Shown here: positions 1 through 7,092 of the stretch, piece after piece | Position numbering within the stretch: the first letter of the stretch is position 1 | Layout of the letters: each line of letters begins with the position of its first letter | Assembly: GCA_910587735.1 (NCBI GenBank) | Contig: CAJUNT010000001.1 | Coordinates: 1 to 64,000 of the forward strand | Direction: 5' to 3' | Length of the DNA stretch: 64,000 bases | Source of the DNA: an uncultured Clostridia bacterium | GTDB lineage: Bacteria > Bacillota > Clostridia > Lachnospirales > Anaerotignaceae | Translations under genes and position numbers: made by a program | The notes under the pieces: generated by a model | What the model saw: the letters and a program-made list of their open reading frames with translations, nothing else | Told to the model about the DNA's origin: nothing | Database searches by the model: none

Positions 1-78
1 ACCTAATATATAGATTTTGATGTTTACTCTTGTATTCAGTTTTGAAGGTGCAAAACAGTATTATTTAATTTTTAGTAT

Positions 79-151
79 GCCGATGTGGCTCAATTGGCAG
101 AGCAGCTGACTTGTAATCAGCAGGTTAACGGTTCGAGTCCGTTCATCGGCT
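79..151 (+). tRNA. tRNA-Thr (anticodon TGT)
   Basis: A complete cloverleaf can be read. The acceptor strand GCCGATG pairs with CATCGGC, the anticodon loop is CTTGTAA with anticodon TGT, and the T loop is TTCGAGT. It is the first gene of a three-tRNA cluster with spacers of 11 and 13 bp, so the three are probably one transcript. The 3' CCA is not encoded. Confidence 0.95.
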
Positions 152-162
152 TATTATTATAT

Positions 163-243
163 GGATGGGTTCCCGAGTGGTCAAAGGGGGCAGACTGTAA
201 ATCTGTTGCGATAGCTTCGAAGGTTCAAATCCTTCCCCATCCA
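163..243 (+). tRNA. tRNA-Tyr (anticodon GTA)
   Basis: The acceptor stem GGATGGG pairs with CCCATCC, the anticodon loop reads CTGTAAA with anticodon GTA, and there is a long variable arm (class II), as expected for bacterial tRNA-Tyr. The T loop is TTCAAAT. The discriminator base is A and CCA is not encoded. Confidence 0.95.
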
Positions 244-256
244 TTTTACTTTTTAA

Positions 257-330
<74 letters not shown>

Positions 331-340
331 TTTTAAAAAA

Positions 341-377
341 GCCTTAGAAATCAATGTTTCTAGGCTTTTCTTTTTTT
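341..377 (+). terminator. terminator of the tRNA cluster
   Basis: GCCTTAGAAA pairs with TTTCTAGGC (one bulged T) and is followed by a T-rich run. A degenerate relative of this hairpin follows the second att copy at about 8628-8658, so the element carries a version of the terminator as well as of the tRNA 3' end. Confidence 0.75.
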
Positions 378-402
378 GCTTTTTATAAGCAATCGTTGTA
401 TT

Positions 403-421
403 TTGTTCTTCATTTGTTCTT
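403..421 (+). other. Putative integrase arm-type sites (left end)
   Basis: TTGTTCTT occurs at 403-410 and again at 414-421, an 11-bp period or about one helical turn, between the tRNA terminator and the integrase stop codon. The same word recurs three to four times near the right end. Such short helically phased repeats near both ends of an element are typical of the N-terminal arm-binding sites of tyrosine integrases. Binding is inferred. Confidence 0.45.
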
Positions 422-423
422 TA

Positions 424-1794
424 TCATTGTACTTTTTTTAAAATATTTTGCAGTGTATTACAAGCTGCTTCATCTGCTGATTGTATAGCATGAGCATATA
501 TTTTTGTAGTGGTAGCAGTTGTGGCGTGTCCTAAGCGTTTTGATACAGTAGTAATATTTACACCATTTGCAATTAAAAGACTAGCATTTGTGTGCCTTAA
601 TGAATGAATACTTACAGATGGTAAATTGTATTTTGTTATGAACTTTTTAAACCAAGCCGTTAGGCTATCGGGGTGCATGGGTTTTCCATTCCATGATGTA
701 AATATATAATTTAAGTTATGCCATTGGTCACCACATTGCAAACGCTGTATATTCTGACCTTTTTTGTATTCCTTTAGTAGCTGTAAAGCAGTATCAGCAA
801 CTTTTATAATACGTTGTGAACTGCTTGTCTTTGTGCTATCCTCAAATATGCCCCTATTAGGTAAATAAAGCACTGCTCTTTGTATATTGATAGTTTGTGT
901 ATTAAAGTCAATATCACTCCATTTTAGTCCTAATATTTCCCCTCGACGCATACCAGTATAGACGAGTAATGTAATAAGTGCCTTATATTGTATTGCTTCC
1001 TTGTCTAAACAATGGAATAGTTCCAAAACTTCTACATCATCAAGAAAGCGACTTTCTTTTTGTTCTGCTTTAGGTGGTTTAATTCTTTCACAAGGATTAT
1101 AGAGTATAACTTGCCATTGCACTGCCGTTTGTAGTATAGAAGAAATCAAACGATGGTAATGTTGTATTGTTTTTGGGGATAATTTCGTATTTTGACTATC
1201 TTTTTCAAAAAGAAATTCTATTTTATAATTTAGAGCATTTGCTATTTTACTAGCAGAAAGATAGGAAATATTTTTCCCTTTGTATGCTTGATTAAGCGTA
1301 TTGATAGAAATATTAGCCTTTTTTGCTAATTCTGTTTTGGTCATACCAATGTTTTTGGTAGCTTCTGCAAAGTGAATTGTAGGCTTATATTTTATGTCGC
1401 TTCTAATGTTTTCTTCTGCTAGATTGTCATAAAAGCGTAAAAGGTGTATAGGTTGTAGCTGATTTAATTTGATATGTCCTATTGCTTGGTTAATTCTTTT
1501 AAGCAATTCTTTATAACGTGCTATTGTTTTTGCTTTTAGTTGCTTTTCTGCATAATCAGTAAACCATTTTTCGGCAAAATCAGCAAAACGAATATTGTCG
1601 CTTAAATATAAGCCTCTTTTGCATTTTTCTTCAAACAGAACTGCTTGTCTTTGTGCTTCCTTTTCCATCTGCTTTACTGTCATATCCTTTTCTGGCTTCC
1701 ATGTCATACTATGTATAATTTGCTTACCTTGCATATCGTAACCACAAGACACACGAATAGAATAACTGTTACCTCTTTTTTTGATTGTAGCCAT
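424..1794 (-). CDS. int: Tyrosine integrase with embedded XRE domain
   Basis: Site-specific recombinase that would integrate and excise the element at tRNA-fMet. Order in 456 residues: an N-terminal arm-binding region (about 1-60); a SAM-like core-binding domain (about 65-235); a catalytic domain with Arg in TGMRRGE near 283, HSLRH at 397-401, LGH near 421-423 and the nucleophile Tyr near 433. Residues about 140-197 interrupt the core-binding domain with a helix-turn-helix that looks like an XRE repressor (GMTKTELAKKANISINTL, then an SKIANAL segment). The usual integrase sequence resumes at LSPKTIQHYHRLISSIL. All catalytic residues are present, so it is probably active. It reads towards the tRNA and has an AGGAGG-like site before the ATG. 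Confidence 0.95.
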   Translation of the reverse strand: MATIKKRGNSYSIRVSCGYDMQGKQIIHSMTWKPEKDMTVKQMEKEAQRQAVLFEEKCKRGLYLSDNIRFADFAEKWFTDYAEKQLKAKTIARYKELLKRINQAIGHIKLNQLQPIHLLRFYDNLAEENIRSDIKYKPTIHFAEATKNIGMTKTELAKKANISINTLNQAYKGKNISYLSASKIANALNYKIEFLFEKDSQNTKLSPKTIQHYHRLISSILQTAVQWQVILYNPCERIKPPKAEQKESRFLDDVEVLELFHCLDKEAIQYKALITLLVYTGMRRGEILGLKWSDIDFNTQTINIQRAVLYLPNRGIFEDSTKTSSSQRIIKVADTALQLLKEYKKGQNIQRLQCGDQWHNLNYIFTSWNGKPMHPDSLTAWFKKFITKYNLPSVSIHSLRHTNASLLIANGVNITTVSKRLGHATTATTTKIYAHAIQSADEAACNTLQNILKKVQ

Positions 1795-1836
1795 AAAAAA
1801 ACCTCCTATTTTCTAAAATTGGGTATAGAAAAATAA

Positions 1837-2548
1837 GGGGTAATCTGATATACTTTTTTTAAGGTTTTGGGTGTATCAGATACCCCGATTTATATAAATG
1901 TCCTTGTACGCCAATACAAGGGCGTTTTTTTATTTAAGCATTTGAAATGCGTAAATAATGCTTATGCTAATGACTATCGTTAAAAATATTAACGGCTTAA
2001 CCTTTTCCAAAATGGAAATAGTTTAGCGATTTGAAATCGCTAAATTACTTGTTGACTTATGAGTTTTAAAAATGCAAAAGTATAGTTGTAAATCATGTTC
2101 ATAGCCTTTTACTTATTTTTAGTAAATTAGTAAAAGCTGATACGTACAATATACATTTTAGGGGTCGTTAAAATGCCGATACCTTTCAAGGCTGATACAA
2201 ATATTATTTGTATCAGGGTTTAAGGGGGATATGAAACAATGCTCCCGTTTTCACTTTTTTGTGAAAAACCGCTCGTACAATTATTACGAGCCTTATTTAT
2301 TTACCCTAATTTTGAGGCAAGCATTTTCCGATTTCAAATCGGTAAATTGTGTTGCTTTCTAAATTTGAAAAGCAAAGGGTTACGTTTAAAACGGATACCC
2401 TAAAAAATAGCTAAGCTCAATTTTGAGTTCAGTAATAGAAGTAAGGGATACTGTAAAATGGGGTAGCCCTTAGAGCTATAACAAATTGTTAGAGCGGTAT
2501 AAGCATTGCTTAGAGTGCTATAGGGGGTAGCAGAACACGACGCCCCTT
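1837..2548. other. Hairpin-rich non-coding region (about 15 stem-loops)
   Basis: No convincing reading frame lies between the integrase start and the DUF2442 gene. The interval holds closely packed inverted repeats, including 1837-1886 (16-bp imperfect stem), 1902-1921, 1978-1994, 2004-2018, 2022-2044 (perfect, 11-bp arms around one base), 2106-2136, 2192-2216 (perfect 11-bp arms), 2248-2267, 2271-2291, 2328-2342, 2352-2375, 2377-2400, 2416-2427 and 2522-2547. Several share TTTGAAA-like centres. It could be a structured RNA, a replication or transfer origin, or a packaging or regulatory DNA region; the sequence does not decide. Confidence 0.6.
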
Positions 2549-2555
2549 AATTACT

Positions 2556-2807
2556 TTATTGCTGTATAACAGTTGCTTTACTCAAATAATACAAATCATC
2601 AGGGCAAACGTCTTGCCCGTTTATCCATTCAACGGTATTGCCTGCTATTTTGACCGTTTTAAATATACTCATATCTTGTAGTTCTCCAAACCCTTCCCCG
2701 TTGATGAGTGGCTTCACATCAAATATTTTATGTTCTCTATTGTCAAATACAAGAGATAGTTTGTAGTCCTCTAAGGGTGTTACTTCTATTGGTTTTGGTC
2801 TTAGCAT
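2556..2807 (-). CDS. DUF2442 family protein
   Basis: An 83-residue protein with the family pattern: VTPLEDYKLSLVFDN, a central FDVKPL, then TVEWINGQDVCPDDLYY towards the end. DUF2442 proteins are small, often lie beside RelE- or DUF4160-type toxins and are suspected antitoxin components, but their biochemical role is not established. Here it is the gene next to the repressor on the same strand, 53 bp downstream of it, and no adjacent toxin is seen. It may be part of the repressor transcript in the integrated state. Family assignment is fairly sure; function is unknown. Confidence 0.75.
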   Translation of the reverse strand: MLRPKPIEVTPLEDYKLSLVFDNREHKIFDVKPLINGEGFGELQDMSIFKTVKIAGNTVEWINGQDVCPDDLYYLSKATVIQQ

Positions 2808-2860
2808 ATCAATAGCCCTTTCTTGATTGTGGTAGGTATTTGTCTTGTAAGACGAATGAG

Positions 2861-3475
2861 TTAGAATGGTGGTTCATCATCGTCATCAATTCCATAAACA
2901 GTAATTTGATTATCGTTAATCTTGTCATTATTAGTTTGATTATTAGAAATATTAGCATTTTTCTTTGGTAAATCAATTCTGTACAAATCTAATTGTTGAT
3001 TAATCCATAATGAATACAAATTATCATCAATAGTACCTGATGAATGTAAATTTACCATTTTTCTCCAATCATTGACAAAACGGGCTATTGTTTCACTATG
3101 AAATACAATTTCAGCTTGTGTTGTTTCGTCAAGATAACGTTCTGTAAAATTGTCTATTTGGTAGCTATCAAAAATATTGAAATCAACATTTATATATTTT
3201 TCTATTTCAATTAGTATTTTAATAATATCACTATACGTTTTTATATTATCAGAAAAACTTTCTTTATCGCTCAATCCACAAAGCCAATCAATAGAAACAT
3301 TACAAGTTTCTGCAATGTTTTTTAATACAGCTAAAGACGGATTTTTGACACCTGTTTCATATGCTGAAAGTGTAGCAGATGAAATACCTATCATTTTTGA
3401 AAATTCTGTTTGATTTACTTTTAAGCGTTTTCGCAAAAGTTTTAGCCTTGTTCCAAGTATTTCAAATTCTCCCAT
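2861..3475 (-). CDS. XRE-family repressor (CI-like)
   Basis: The N-terminal 70 residues form a Cro/C1-type helix-turn-helix (LGTRLKLLRKRLKVNQTEFS, then SSATLSAYETG). The remaining 130 residues are hydrophilic and not recognised; no LexA-type Ser/Lys peptidase motif is evident. It is divergent from a small cro-like gene across a 217-bp AT-rich control region with inverted repeats, the classical arrangement of a lysogeny switch. It probably keeps the element's early genes silent. How it would be inactivated is not visible; it may be antagonised by a helper-phage protein rather than self-cleaved, which is speculation. Confidence 0.85.
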   Translation of the reverse strand: MGEFEILGTRLKLLRKRLKVNQTEFSKMIGISSATLSAYETGVKNPSLAVLKNIAETCNVSIDWLCGLSDKESFSDNIKTYSDIIKILIEIEKYINVDFNIFDSYQIDNFTERYLDETTQAEIVFHSETIARFVNDWRKMVNLHSSGTIDDNLYSLWINQQLDLYRIDLPKKNANISNNQTNNDKINDNQITVYGIDDDDEPPF

Positions 3476-3494
3476 ATTCTCACCACCTTTTATA

Positions 3495-3518
3495 CTTTTA
3501 ATTAGTATACTATAAAAG
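3495..3518. promoter_or_regulatory. Putative repressor operator (inverted repeat)
   Basis: CTTTTA and TAAAAG flank the perfect palindrome TAGTATACTA at 3503-3512, just upstream of the repressor start codon. The word CATATAAT recurs at about 3537, 3555 and 3580 in the same intergenic region. The position suits autoregulation of the repressor. Confidence 0.45.
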
Positions 3519-3623
3519 AATAAAAAAGGTCAATGACATATAATATTTTTAATACCATATAATACAATTTTATAATAACATATAAAAAATGAAAAGTAAA
3601 TACAAAAAATATAATTTTATATA

Positions 3624-3652
3624 TTGACAATATGATAATATAATGCTATATT
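3624..3652 (+). promoter_or_regulatory. Early promoter of the element (sigma-70 type)
   Basis: TTGACA at 3624-3629 and TATATT at 3647-3652 are separated by 17 bp. It would drive the rightward cro-excisionase-replication transcript, opposing the repressor. Confidence 0.65.
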
Positions 3653-3692
3653 CATACTTAAAGTTGAAAATAATACTAAAAGAGGTGATTGT

Positions 3693-3887
3693 ATGAACTT
3701 AAACAAACAAAAGCTAGAAATAGCATTAGCAAAAGTGTGCAAAAATCCTTACGACTTATGCAAAGAAACAGGGCTACAATATCAAACTTATCGACGTGTA
3801 GCAAATGGTGATAATTGCAAACCTGCAACAGTAGGCAAAATAGCCAAAGCATTAAATTGCGATGTCAAGGAACTACTAGAGGATTAA
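3693..3887 (+). CDS. Small Cro-like DNA-binding protein
   Basis: A 64-residue helix-turn-helix protein: a recognition segment around GLQYQTYRRVANG and the XRE-family ending GKIAKALNCDVKELL. It has a good ribosome-binding site (AGAGGTGATTGT before ATG). It is the first gene of the rightward transcript, divergent from the repressor, so a Cro-like role in shutting off the repressor or tuning early expression is likely. Confidence 0.85.
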   Translation: MNLNKQKLEIALAKVCKNPYDLCKETGLQYQTYRRVANGDNCKPATVGKIAKALNCDVKELLED

Positions 3888-3941
3888 CAAGCAACAATGT
3901 CCAAGCGGTGCAGTACGAATATAAAGCAAAGAGGTGAAGAT

Positions 3942-4196
3942 ATGATTGCAAGAGTAAGAAACATCAAACAAGCATATGAGTACATAAAAGAGCAAGACAA
4001 TGAAACAGCATTAACAGAAAGCGCTTTCAGAAGCGTTGTAAAAAGCGGTTTAATACCCACATTTTCGATAGGAAGCAGGATATTGTTAAAGCTAGACGAT
4101 GTGGACAAGTTTTTACAAGACGTTACAGGCGTTGCTGTAGAGAAAAAGAAAAAGCAAGAACAAGAAGGAATTAGAAAGCAAGATGTAAAGGGGTGA
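3942..4196 (+). CDS. Excisionase/AlpA-like DNA-binding protein
   Basis: About 84 residues. The winged-helix pattern is TESAFRSVVKSGLIPTFSIGSRILLKLDDVDKFL in two halves: a helix ending in SGLIP, then a GSRILLK beta-wing and a last helix, as in MerR-like excisionases. The tail is strongly basic and lysine-rich. The start at 3942 is chosen because AGAGGTGAAG lies just upstream; an in-frame ATG at 3897 has no such site. It probably directs excision or controls the integrase. It stands 4 bp before the replication gene, in the same operon. Confidence 0.8.
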   Translation: MIARVRNIKQAYEYIKEQDNETALTESAFRSVVKSGLIPTFSIGSRILLKLDDVDKFLQDVTGVAVEKKKKQEQEGIRKQDVKG

Positions 4197-4200
4197 GTAT

Positions 4201-5097
4201 ATGGCAAATAGAAGAATGTTTAGCCTTGATGTAATAGATACTGATAACTTTTTAGATATGCCTTTATCTGCACAAGGATTATATTTTCACTTGGGAATGA
4301 GAGCCGATGACGATGGTTTTATTGCTTCCCCCAAGAAAATAACAAAATCAGTCAATGCTAGCAATGATGATTTGAAGTTATTGATAGCAAAGGGGTATTT
4401 ATTGCCATTTGAAAATGGTGTTGTAGTAATACGACATTGGCAGCAAAACAATTATGTTAGAGGTGATAGATATAAAAGCACAATATATCAAGACGAAAAA
4501 AAACGACTTTGTGTAGAAAATAGCATTTATGATTTTATGGTAGACGCTTTGGATACCAACGGTATACCAAGCGACAACCAAATGACAACCAAAAGGGATA
4601 CCAATGGTATACCAGTGGTTGACAAATTGGATACCCAGGTTAGGTTAGGTAAGGATAGTATAGATAATGTATATTGCACGGAGCTAGAAAGCTCTAGCTC
4701 CATGCCAGAAGAAAAAGCAGCTATTGCATTAACTCTAAATGATAAGTCTGAATATCCTATATTTGACAAAGATATAGCAGCATGGAAAGAATTATATCCT
4801 AATGTGGATATATTGCAAGAGTTAAGAAAAATGAAGGGGTGGTTAAACAGCAATCCTACAAGAAGAAAAACCAAAAAGGGAATACTGAAATTTGTAAATG
4901 CTTGGTTAGCAAAAGAACAAGATAAGGGAGGTTATAGAAATTATGGAGCAAATACATCATACAGTACAACAAGCGGTGGACAACATCAAGAACAAGAACC
5001 AGAATGCTTTAGCGACAAATGGCTTAGAGAAAAACGAGAAGCAGCAGAAGCAAGAGGAGAAACCTTTGATATTGAAGAGGTTGAGTACGATTTCTGA
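4201..5097 (+). CDS. DnaD-type replisome organizer
   Basis: A 298-residue initiator of the phage replisome-organizer kind. The N-terminal winged helix is recognisable (LSAQGLYFHLGMRADDDG, then GVVVIRHWQQNNYVRGDRYK). Residues about 115-150 form a low-complexity linker with repeated DTNGIP. The C-terminal part resembles the DnaD-like region (FVNAWLAKEQDKGG). It would bind the element's origin and recruit the loader encoded by the overlapping next gene. The linker-encoding DNA carries iteron-like repeats (4551-4638), suggesting the origin is inside the gene, as in several phages. It overlaps the downstream gene by 155 bp. Confidence 0.85.
   Translation: MANRRMFSLDVIDTDNFLDMPLSAQGLYFHLGMRADDDGFIASPKKITKSVNASNDDLKLLIAKGYLLPFENGVVVIRHWQQNNYVRGDRYKSTIYQDEKKRLCVENSIYDFMVDALDTNGIPSDNQMTTKRDTNGIPVVDKLDTQVRLGKDSIDNVYCTELESSSSMPEEKAAIALTLNDKSEYPIFDKDIAAWKELYPNVDILQELRKMKGWLNSNPTRRKTKKGILKFVNAWLAKEQDKGGYRNYGANTSYSTTSGGQHQEQEPECFSDKWLREKREAAEARGETFDIEEVEYDF
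4551..4701 (+). other. Putative replication origin inside the replisome-organizer gene
   Basis: An 18-bp word GGATACCAAYGGTATACC occurs at 4551-4568 and 4596-4613 (45-bp spacing), with a partial third copy GGATACCC at 4629. GACAACCAAA-type words lie between them (4573, 4584). An AT-rich stretch (4655-4676) and a perfect 9-bp hairpin with a four-base loop (4680-4701) follow. Iterons, an AT-rich stretch and a hairpin are the parts of a phage-type origin. The role is inferred. Confidence 0.5.
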
Positions 5098-5836
5098 ACA
5101 ATGCCCCTATCATATGTGTAATGGTTTTGGAGCAATAGGCTATTTAGTTTTAGAAGATGGTCAAGAGGTGGAAAGATGGAAGGTATGCGATTGTGTAAAA
5201 AAGAATCAACCTCAAATGCGAAAACAAGCTAAAATTCCTTTTGAATTGAAAGACTGTACTGTTAACAACTTTGATACATCGTTGTATCAAGACCAGGTAA
5301 CAGCTAAAGCAGCAAAGAAAGCAGCAGCAAATTATATATTAAATTTTATTGCTTTCAAACAGCAAGGCAAAGGCTTATATTTATACAGCAAAACAAAGGG
5401 AAGCGGTAAAACACGCCTTGCTTGTTCCATAGCAAATGCTTTGATACAAACACAAGGTATACAGGTGAAGTTTTTAAGAGTACTTGACTTATTAAGTATG
5501 ATAAAAGATACATACAAAAACAATAGTGATTTATCCGAAAAAGAAATTATTGACGGTATTAAAAAGGCAAAGGTACTCATATTGGACGATATTGGAGCGG
5601 AAAAGCCTACTGAATGGGTATGCGGTGTATTTTTGAGCATATTAGATTACAGAATATCAAACAGGCTTGTTACACTGTTTACAAGCAATATACACAAAGA
5701 GAAATTGAAACTAGATGACAGAATTGTTGACAGGCTGTATAAAATGACAATAGATATCCATTTGCCAGAAGAAAGCATTAGAAGGCTTGAAAGCCAAAAA
5801 GAAGCAGAAGAATTAAGAAAGTTGTTGGATGATTGA
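4943..5836 (+). CDS. DnaC/IstB-like helicase-loader ATPase
   Basis: An AAA+ ATPase of the DnaC/DnaI type that would load the host DnaB-type helicase at the element's origin. It shows a cysteine cluster near residues 54-85 (CPYHMC and CDC, zinc-binding-like), Walker A KTKGSGKT, Walker B VLILDDIG and a sensor-type segment TLFTSNI. The start at 4943 has AGGGAGG 11 bp upstream but overlaps the replisome-organizer gene by 155 bp. In-frame TTG codons near 5074 are alternatives. The pairing of organizer and loader is standard in Firmicute phages. Confidence 0.88.
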   Translation: MEQIHHTVQQAVDNIKNKNQNALATNGLEKNEKQQKQEEKPLILKRLSTISEQCPYHMCNGFGAIGYLVLEDGQEVERWKVCDCVKKNQPQMRKQAKIPFELKDCTVNNFDTSLYQDQVTAKAAKKAAANYILNFIAFKQQGKGLYLYSKTKGSGKTRLACSIANALIQTQGIQVKFLRVLDLLSMIKDTYKNNSDLSEKEIIDGIKKAKVLILDDIGAEKPTEWVCGVFLSILDYRISNRLVTLFTSNIHKEKLKLDDRIVDRLYKMTIDIHLPEESIRRLESQKEAEELRKLLDD

Positions 5837-5862
5837 ATAATACAAGAAAGAGGTTTTAAAAA

Positions 5863-6090
5863 ATGAGTAAATTAGACATAACAAGTAAATTACACTGGAA
5901 ATTGTTCGAGGTTATGAGAATAATGCACAAAGCAAAAGTAGCAAATGACGCATTGTACAATAGTTATTTTGGTCAAGAAAATCTTAAATGTATTATAACA
6001 AAGCATTATGACGCAAGCGATTTACATAGCATTGTTGAAGATTATATTGATAAGGCTTGTAAAGAATTAGAAAATATATTAAATGATTGA
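5863..6090 (+). CDS. Small acidic protein of unknown function
   Basis: A 75-residue protein with an AAGAGG-type site 8 bp before its ATG and 26 bp after the loader gene, so co-transcribed with it. It is predicted mostly helical with no membrane segment or known motif. Nothing in the sequence identifies a function. Small accessory proteins in this position in phage early operons often modify replication or regulation, but that is context only. Confidence 0.6.
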   Translation: MSKLDITSKLHWKLFEVMRIMHKAKVANDALYNSYFGQENLKCIITKHYDASDLHSIVEDYIDKACKELENILND

Positions 6091-6105
6091 AAGAAAGGGA
6101 ATAAC

Positions 6106-6153
6106 ATGAACAAAAGACAAAAAAATTCCCCTACCACCAACCAAAGCAAGTAA
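6106..6153 (+). CDS. Candidate 15-residue micro-ORF
   Basis: An ATG with GAAAGAAAGGG upstream opens a 15-codon frame (MNKRQKNSPTTNQSK) ending in TAA. It overlaps a hairpin (TTCCCCT at 6126-6132 with AGGGGAA at 6153-6159), and a terminator-like hairpin follows at 6168-6215. It may be a leader peptide, a real small protein or a chance frame. Confidence 0.3.
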   Translation: MNKRQKNSPTTNQSK

Positions 6154-6167
6154 GGGGAAAAAAGTAA

Positions 6168-6215
6168 AACATCATTTGTTCTTATAGGTAAATTATATGG
6201 GCAAATGATGTTTTT
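6168..6215 (+). terminator. Terminator of the replication operon
   Basis: AACATCATTTG (6168-6178) pairs with CAAATGATGTT (6202-6212) and a T run follows. The loop is about 23 nt. It separates the early operon from the toxin-antitoxin promoter. Confidence 0.7.
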
Positions 6216-6252
6216 GTAAATAGAAAATCAAAAAATAATACTGAAAAAGTGA

Positions 6253-6281
6253 TTGATATTTTAATAACTTTAAAGTATAAT
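6253..6281 (+). promoter_or_regulatory. Toxin-antitoxin operon promoter
   Basis: TTGATA at 6253-6258 and TATAAT at 6276-6281 have a 17-bp spacer and lie 24 bp before the toxin start. This independent promoter suits an autonomously expressed toxin-antitoxin module. Confidence 0.75.
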
Positions 6282-6304
6282 ATGTAATAAAGGGGGAATT
6301 TTAT

Positions 6305-6667
6305 TTGTATCATATATATTTTTATGAGGATAGAAATGGTAAAAGCTCTATACAGGAATATTTACAGAAATTAGCAAATAAACAAGATAAAGACAGTCGT
6401 ATAAAATTAAATAAAATAAGAGATTATTTAAAAGCATTAAGCGAATACGGAACACAAGCAGGAGAGCCCTATATAAAACATATTGATGGTGAAATATGGG
6501 AAATTAGACCAATAAAAGACAGAATATTATTTGCAGCTTGGGACGGAAAAAGCTTTATTCTTTTACACCATTTTGTAAAGAAAACACAAAAAACACCACA
6601 GCGAGAAATAAAACAAGCAAAACGAAATTTAAATGATTATAGAGAAAGGAGTAAAAGCAATGAGTGA
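6305..6667 (+). CDS. higB: HigB/Gp49-like RelE-family toxin
   Basis: A 120-residue protein of the phage-derived Gp49-like/HigB family, ribosome-dependent mRNA interferases of the RelE fold. Visible hallmarks are the N-terminal strand MYHIYFYEDRNG, the middle segment GTQAGEPYIKHIDGEIWEIR, and the strand ILFAAWDGKSFILLHHFVKKT followed by a basic helix. It begins at TTG, preceded by AAGGGGG. It overlaps the antitoxin gene by 8 bp. The toxin-first order is the one used by higBA modules. The pair could stabilise the element against loss. Confidence 0.88.
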   Translation: MYHIYFYEDRNGKSSIQEYLQKLANKQDKDSRIKLNKIRDYLKALSEYGTQAGEPYIKHIDGEIWEIRPIKDRILFAAWDGKSFILLHHFVKKTQKTPQREIKQAKRNLNDYRERSKSNE

Positions 6668-7016
6668 AAATAAAGACTATGAACAAGCAATTACACAAGC
6701 AAAAGCAAATTTAGCAGATTTAAAGGAGCGAGGAGCTTCTGCTATTGGTGATGATGTATTAGAATTTATGAATAGTATTTTAACACCAGAAGAAATAGCA
6801 AAAAGTGATTTAAGGGTTGCTATTATAGGGGAAATTATAAAAGCTAGACAAGAAAAAGGAATTAGCCAAAAGAAATTAGAAGAACTTAGTGGAGTAAAAC
6901 AACCAATTATAGCAAGAATGGAAAAAGGTACTACAAGTCCACAAATTGACACTATTTTAAAAGTGTTGCTTCCGTTAGGCAAAACACTTGCAGTTGTACC
7001 GCTTGAAACAAAATAA
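6660..7016 (+). CDS. higA: HigA-like XRE antitoxin
   Basis: About 118 residues. An N-terminal region is likely to wrap the toxin; the C-terminal XRE helix-turn-helix spans KARQEKGISQKKLEELSGVKQPIIARMEKG. The start at 6660 follows AAAGGAG by 8 nt; an upstream in-frame ATG at 6633 lies inside the toxin gene and has no better site. It would neutralise the upstream toxin and, by analogy with HigA, repress the promoter at 6253-6281. Confidence 0.88.
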   Translation: MSENKDYEQAITQAKANLADLKERGASAIGDDVLEFMNSILTPEEIAKSDLRVAIIGEIIKARQEKGISQKKLEELSGVKQPIIARMEKGTTSPQIDTILKVLLPLGKTLAVVPLETK

Positions 7017-7024
7017 TGACAAAG

Positions 7025-7057
7025 AAAAGTTCAGTTATATATAAACTGAGCTTTTTT
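7025..7057 (+). terminator. Terminator after the toxin-antitoxin pair
   Basis: AAAAGTTCAGTT pairs with AACTGAGCTTTT (one wobble pair) and is followed by T residues. It is nearly symmetrical and could also stop leftward transcripts. Confidence 0.75.
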
Positions 7058-7092
7058 ATTGATAATGATTATAATAAAATATAATGTATTAT

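Noticed and set aside
1837..2548. CRISPR array
   Set aside because: The inverted repeats differ in sequence and length and are not regularly spaced direct repeats; no cas genes are present.
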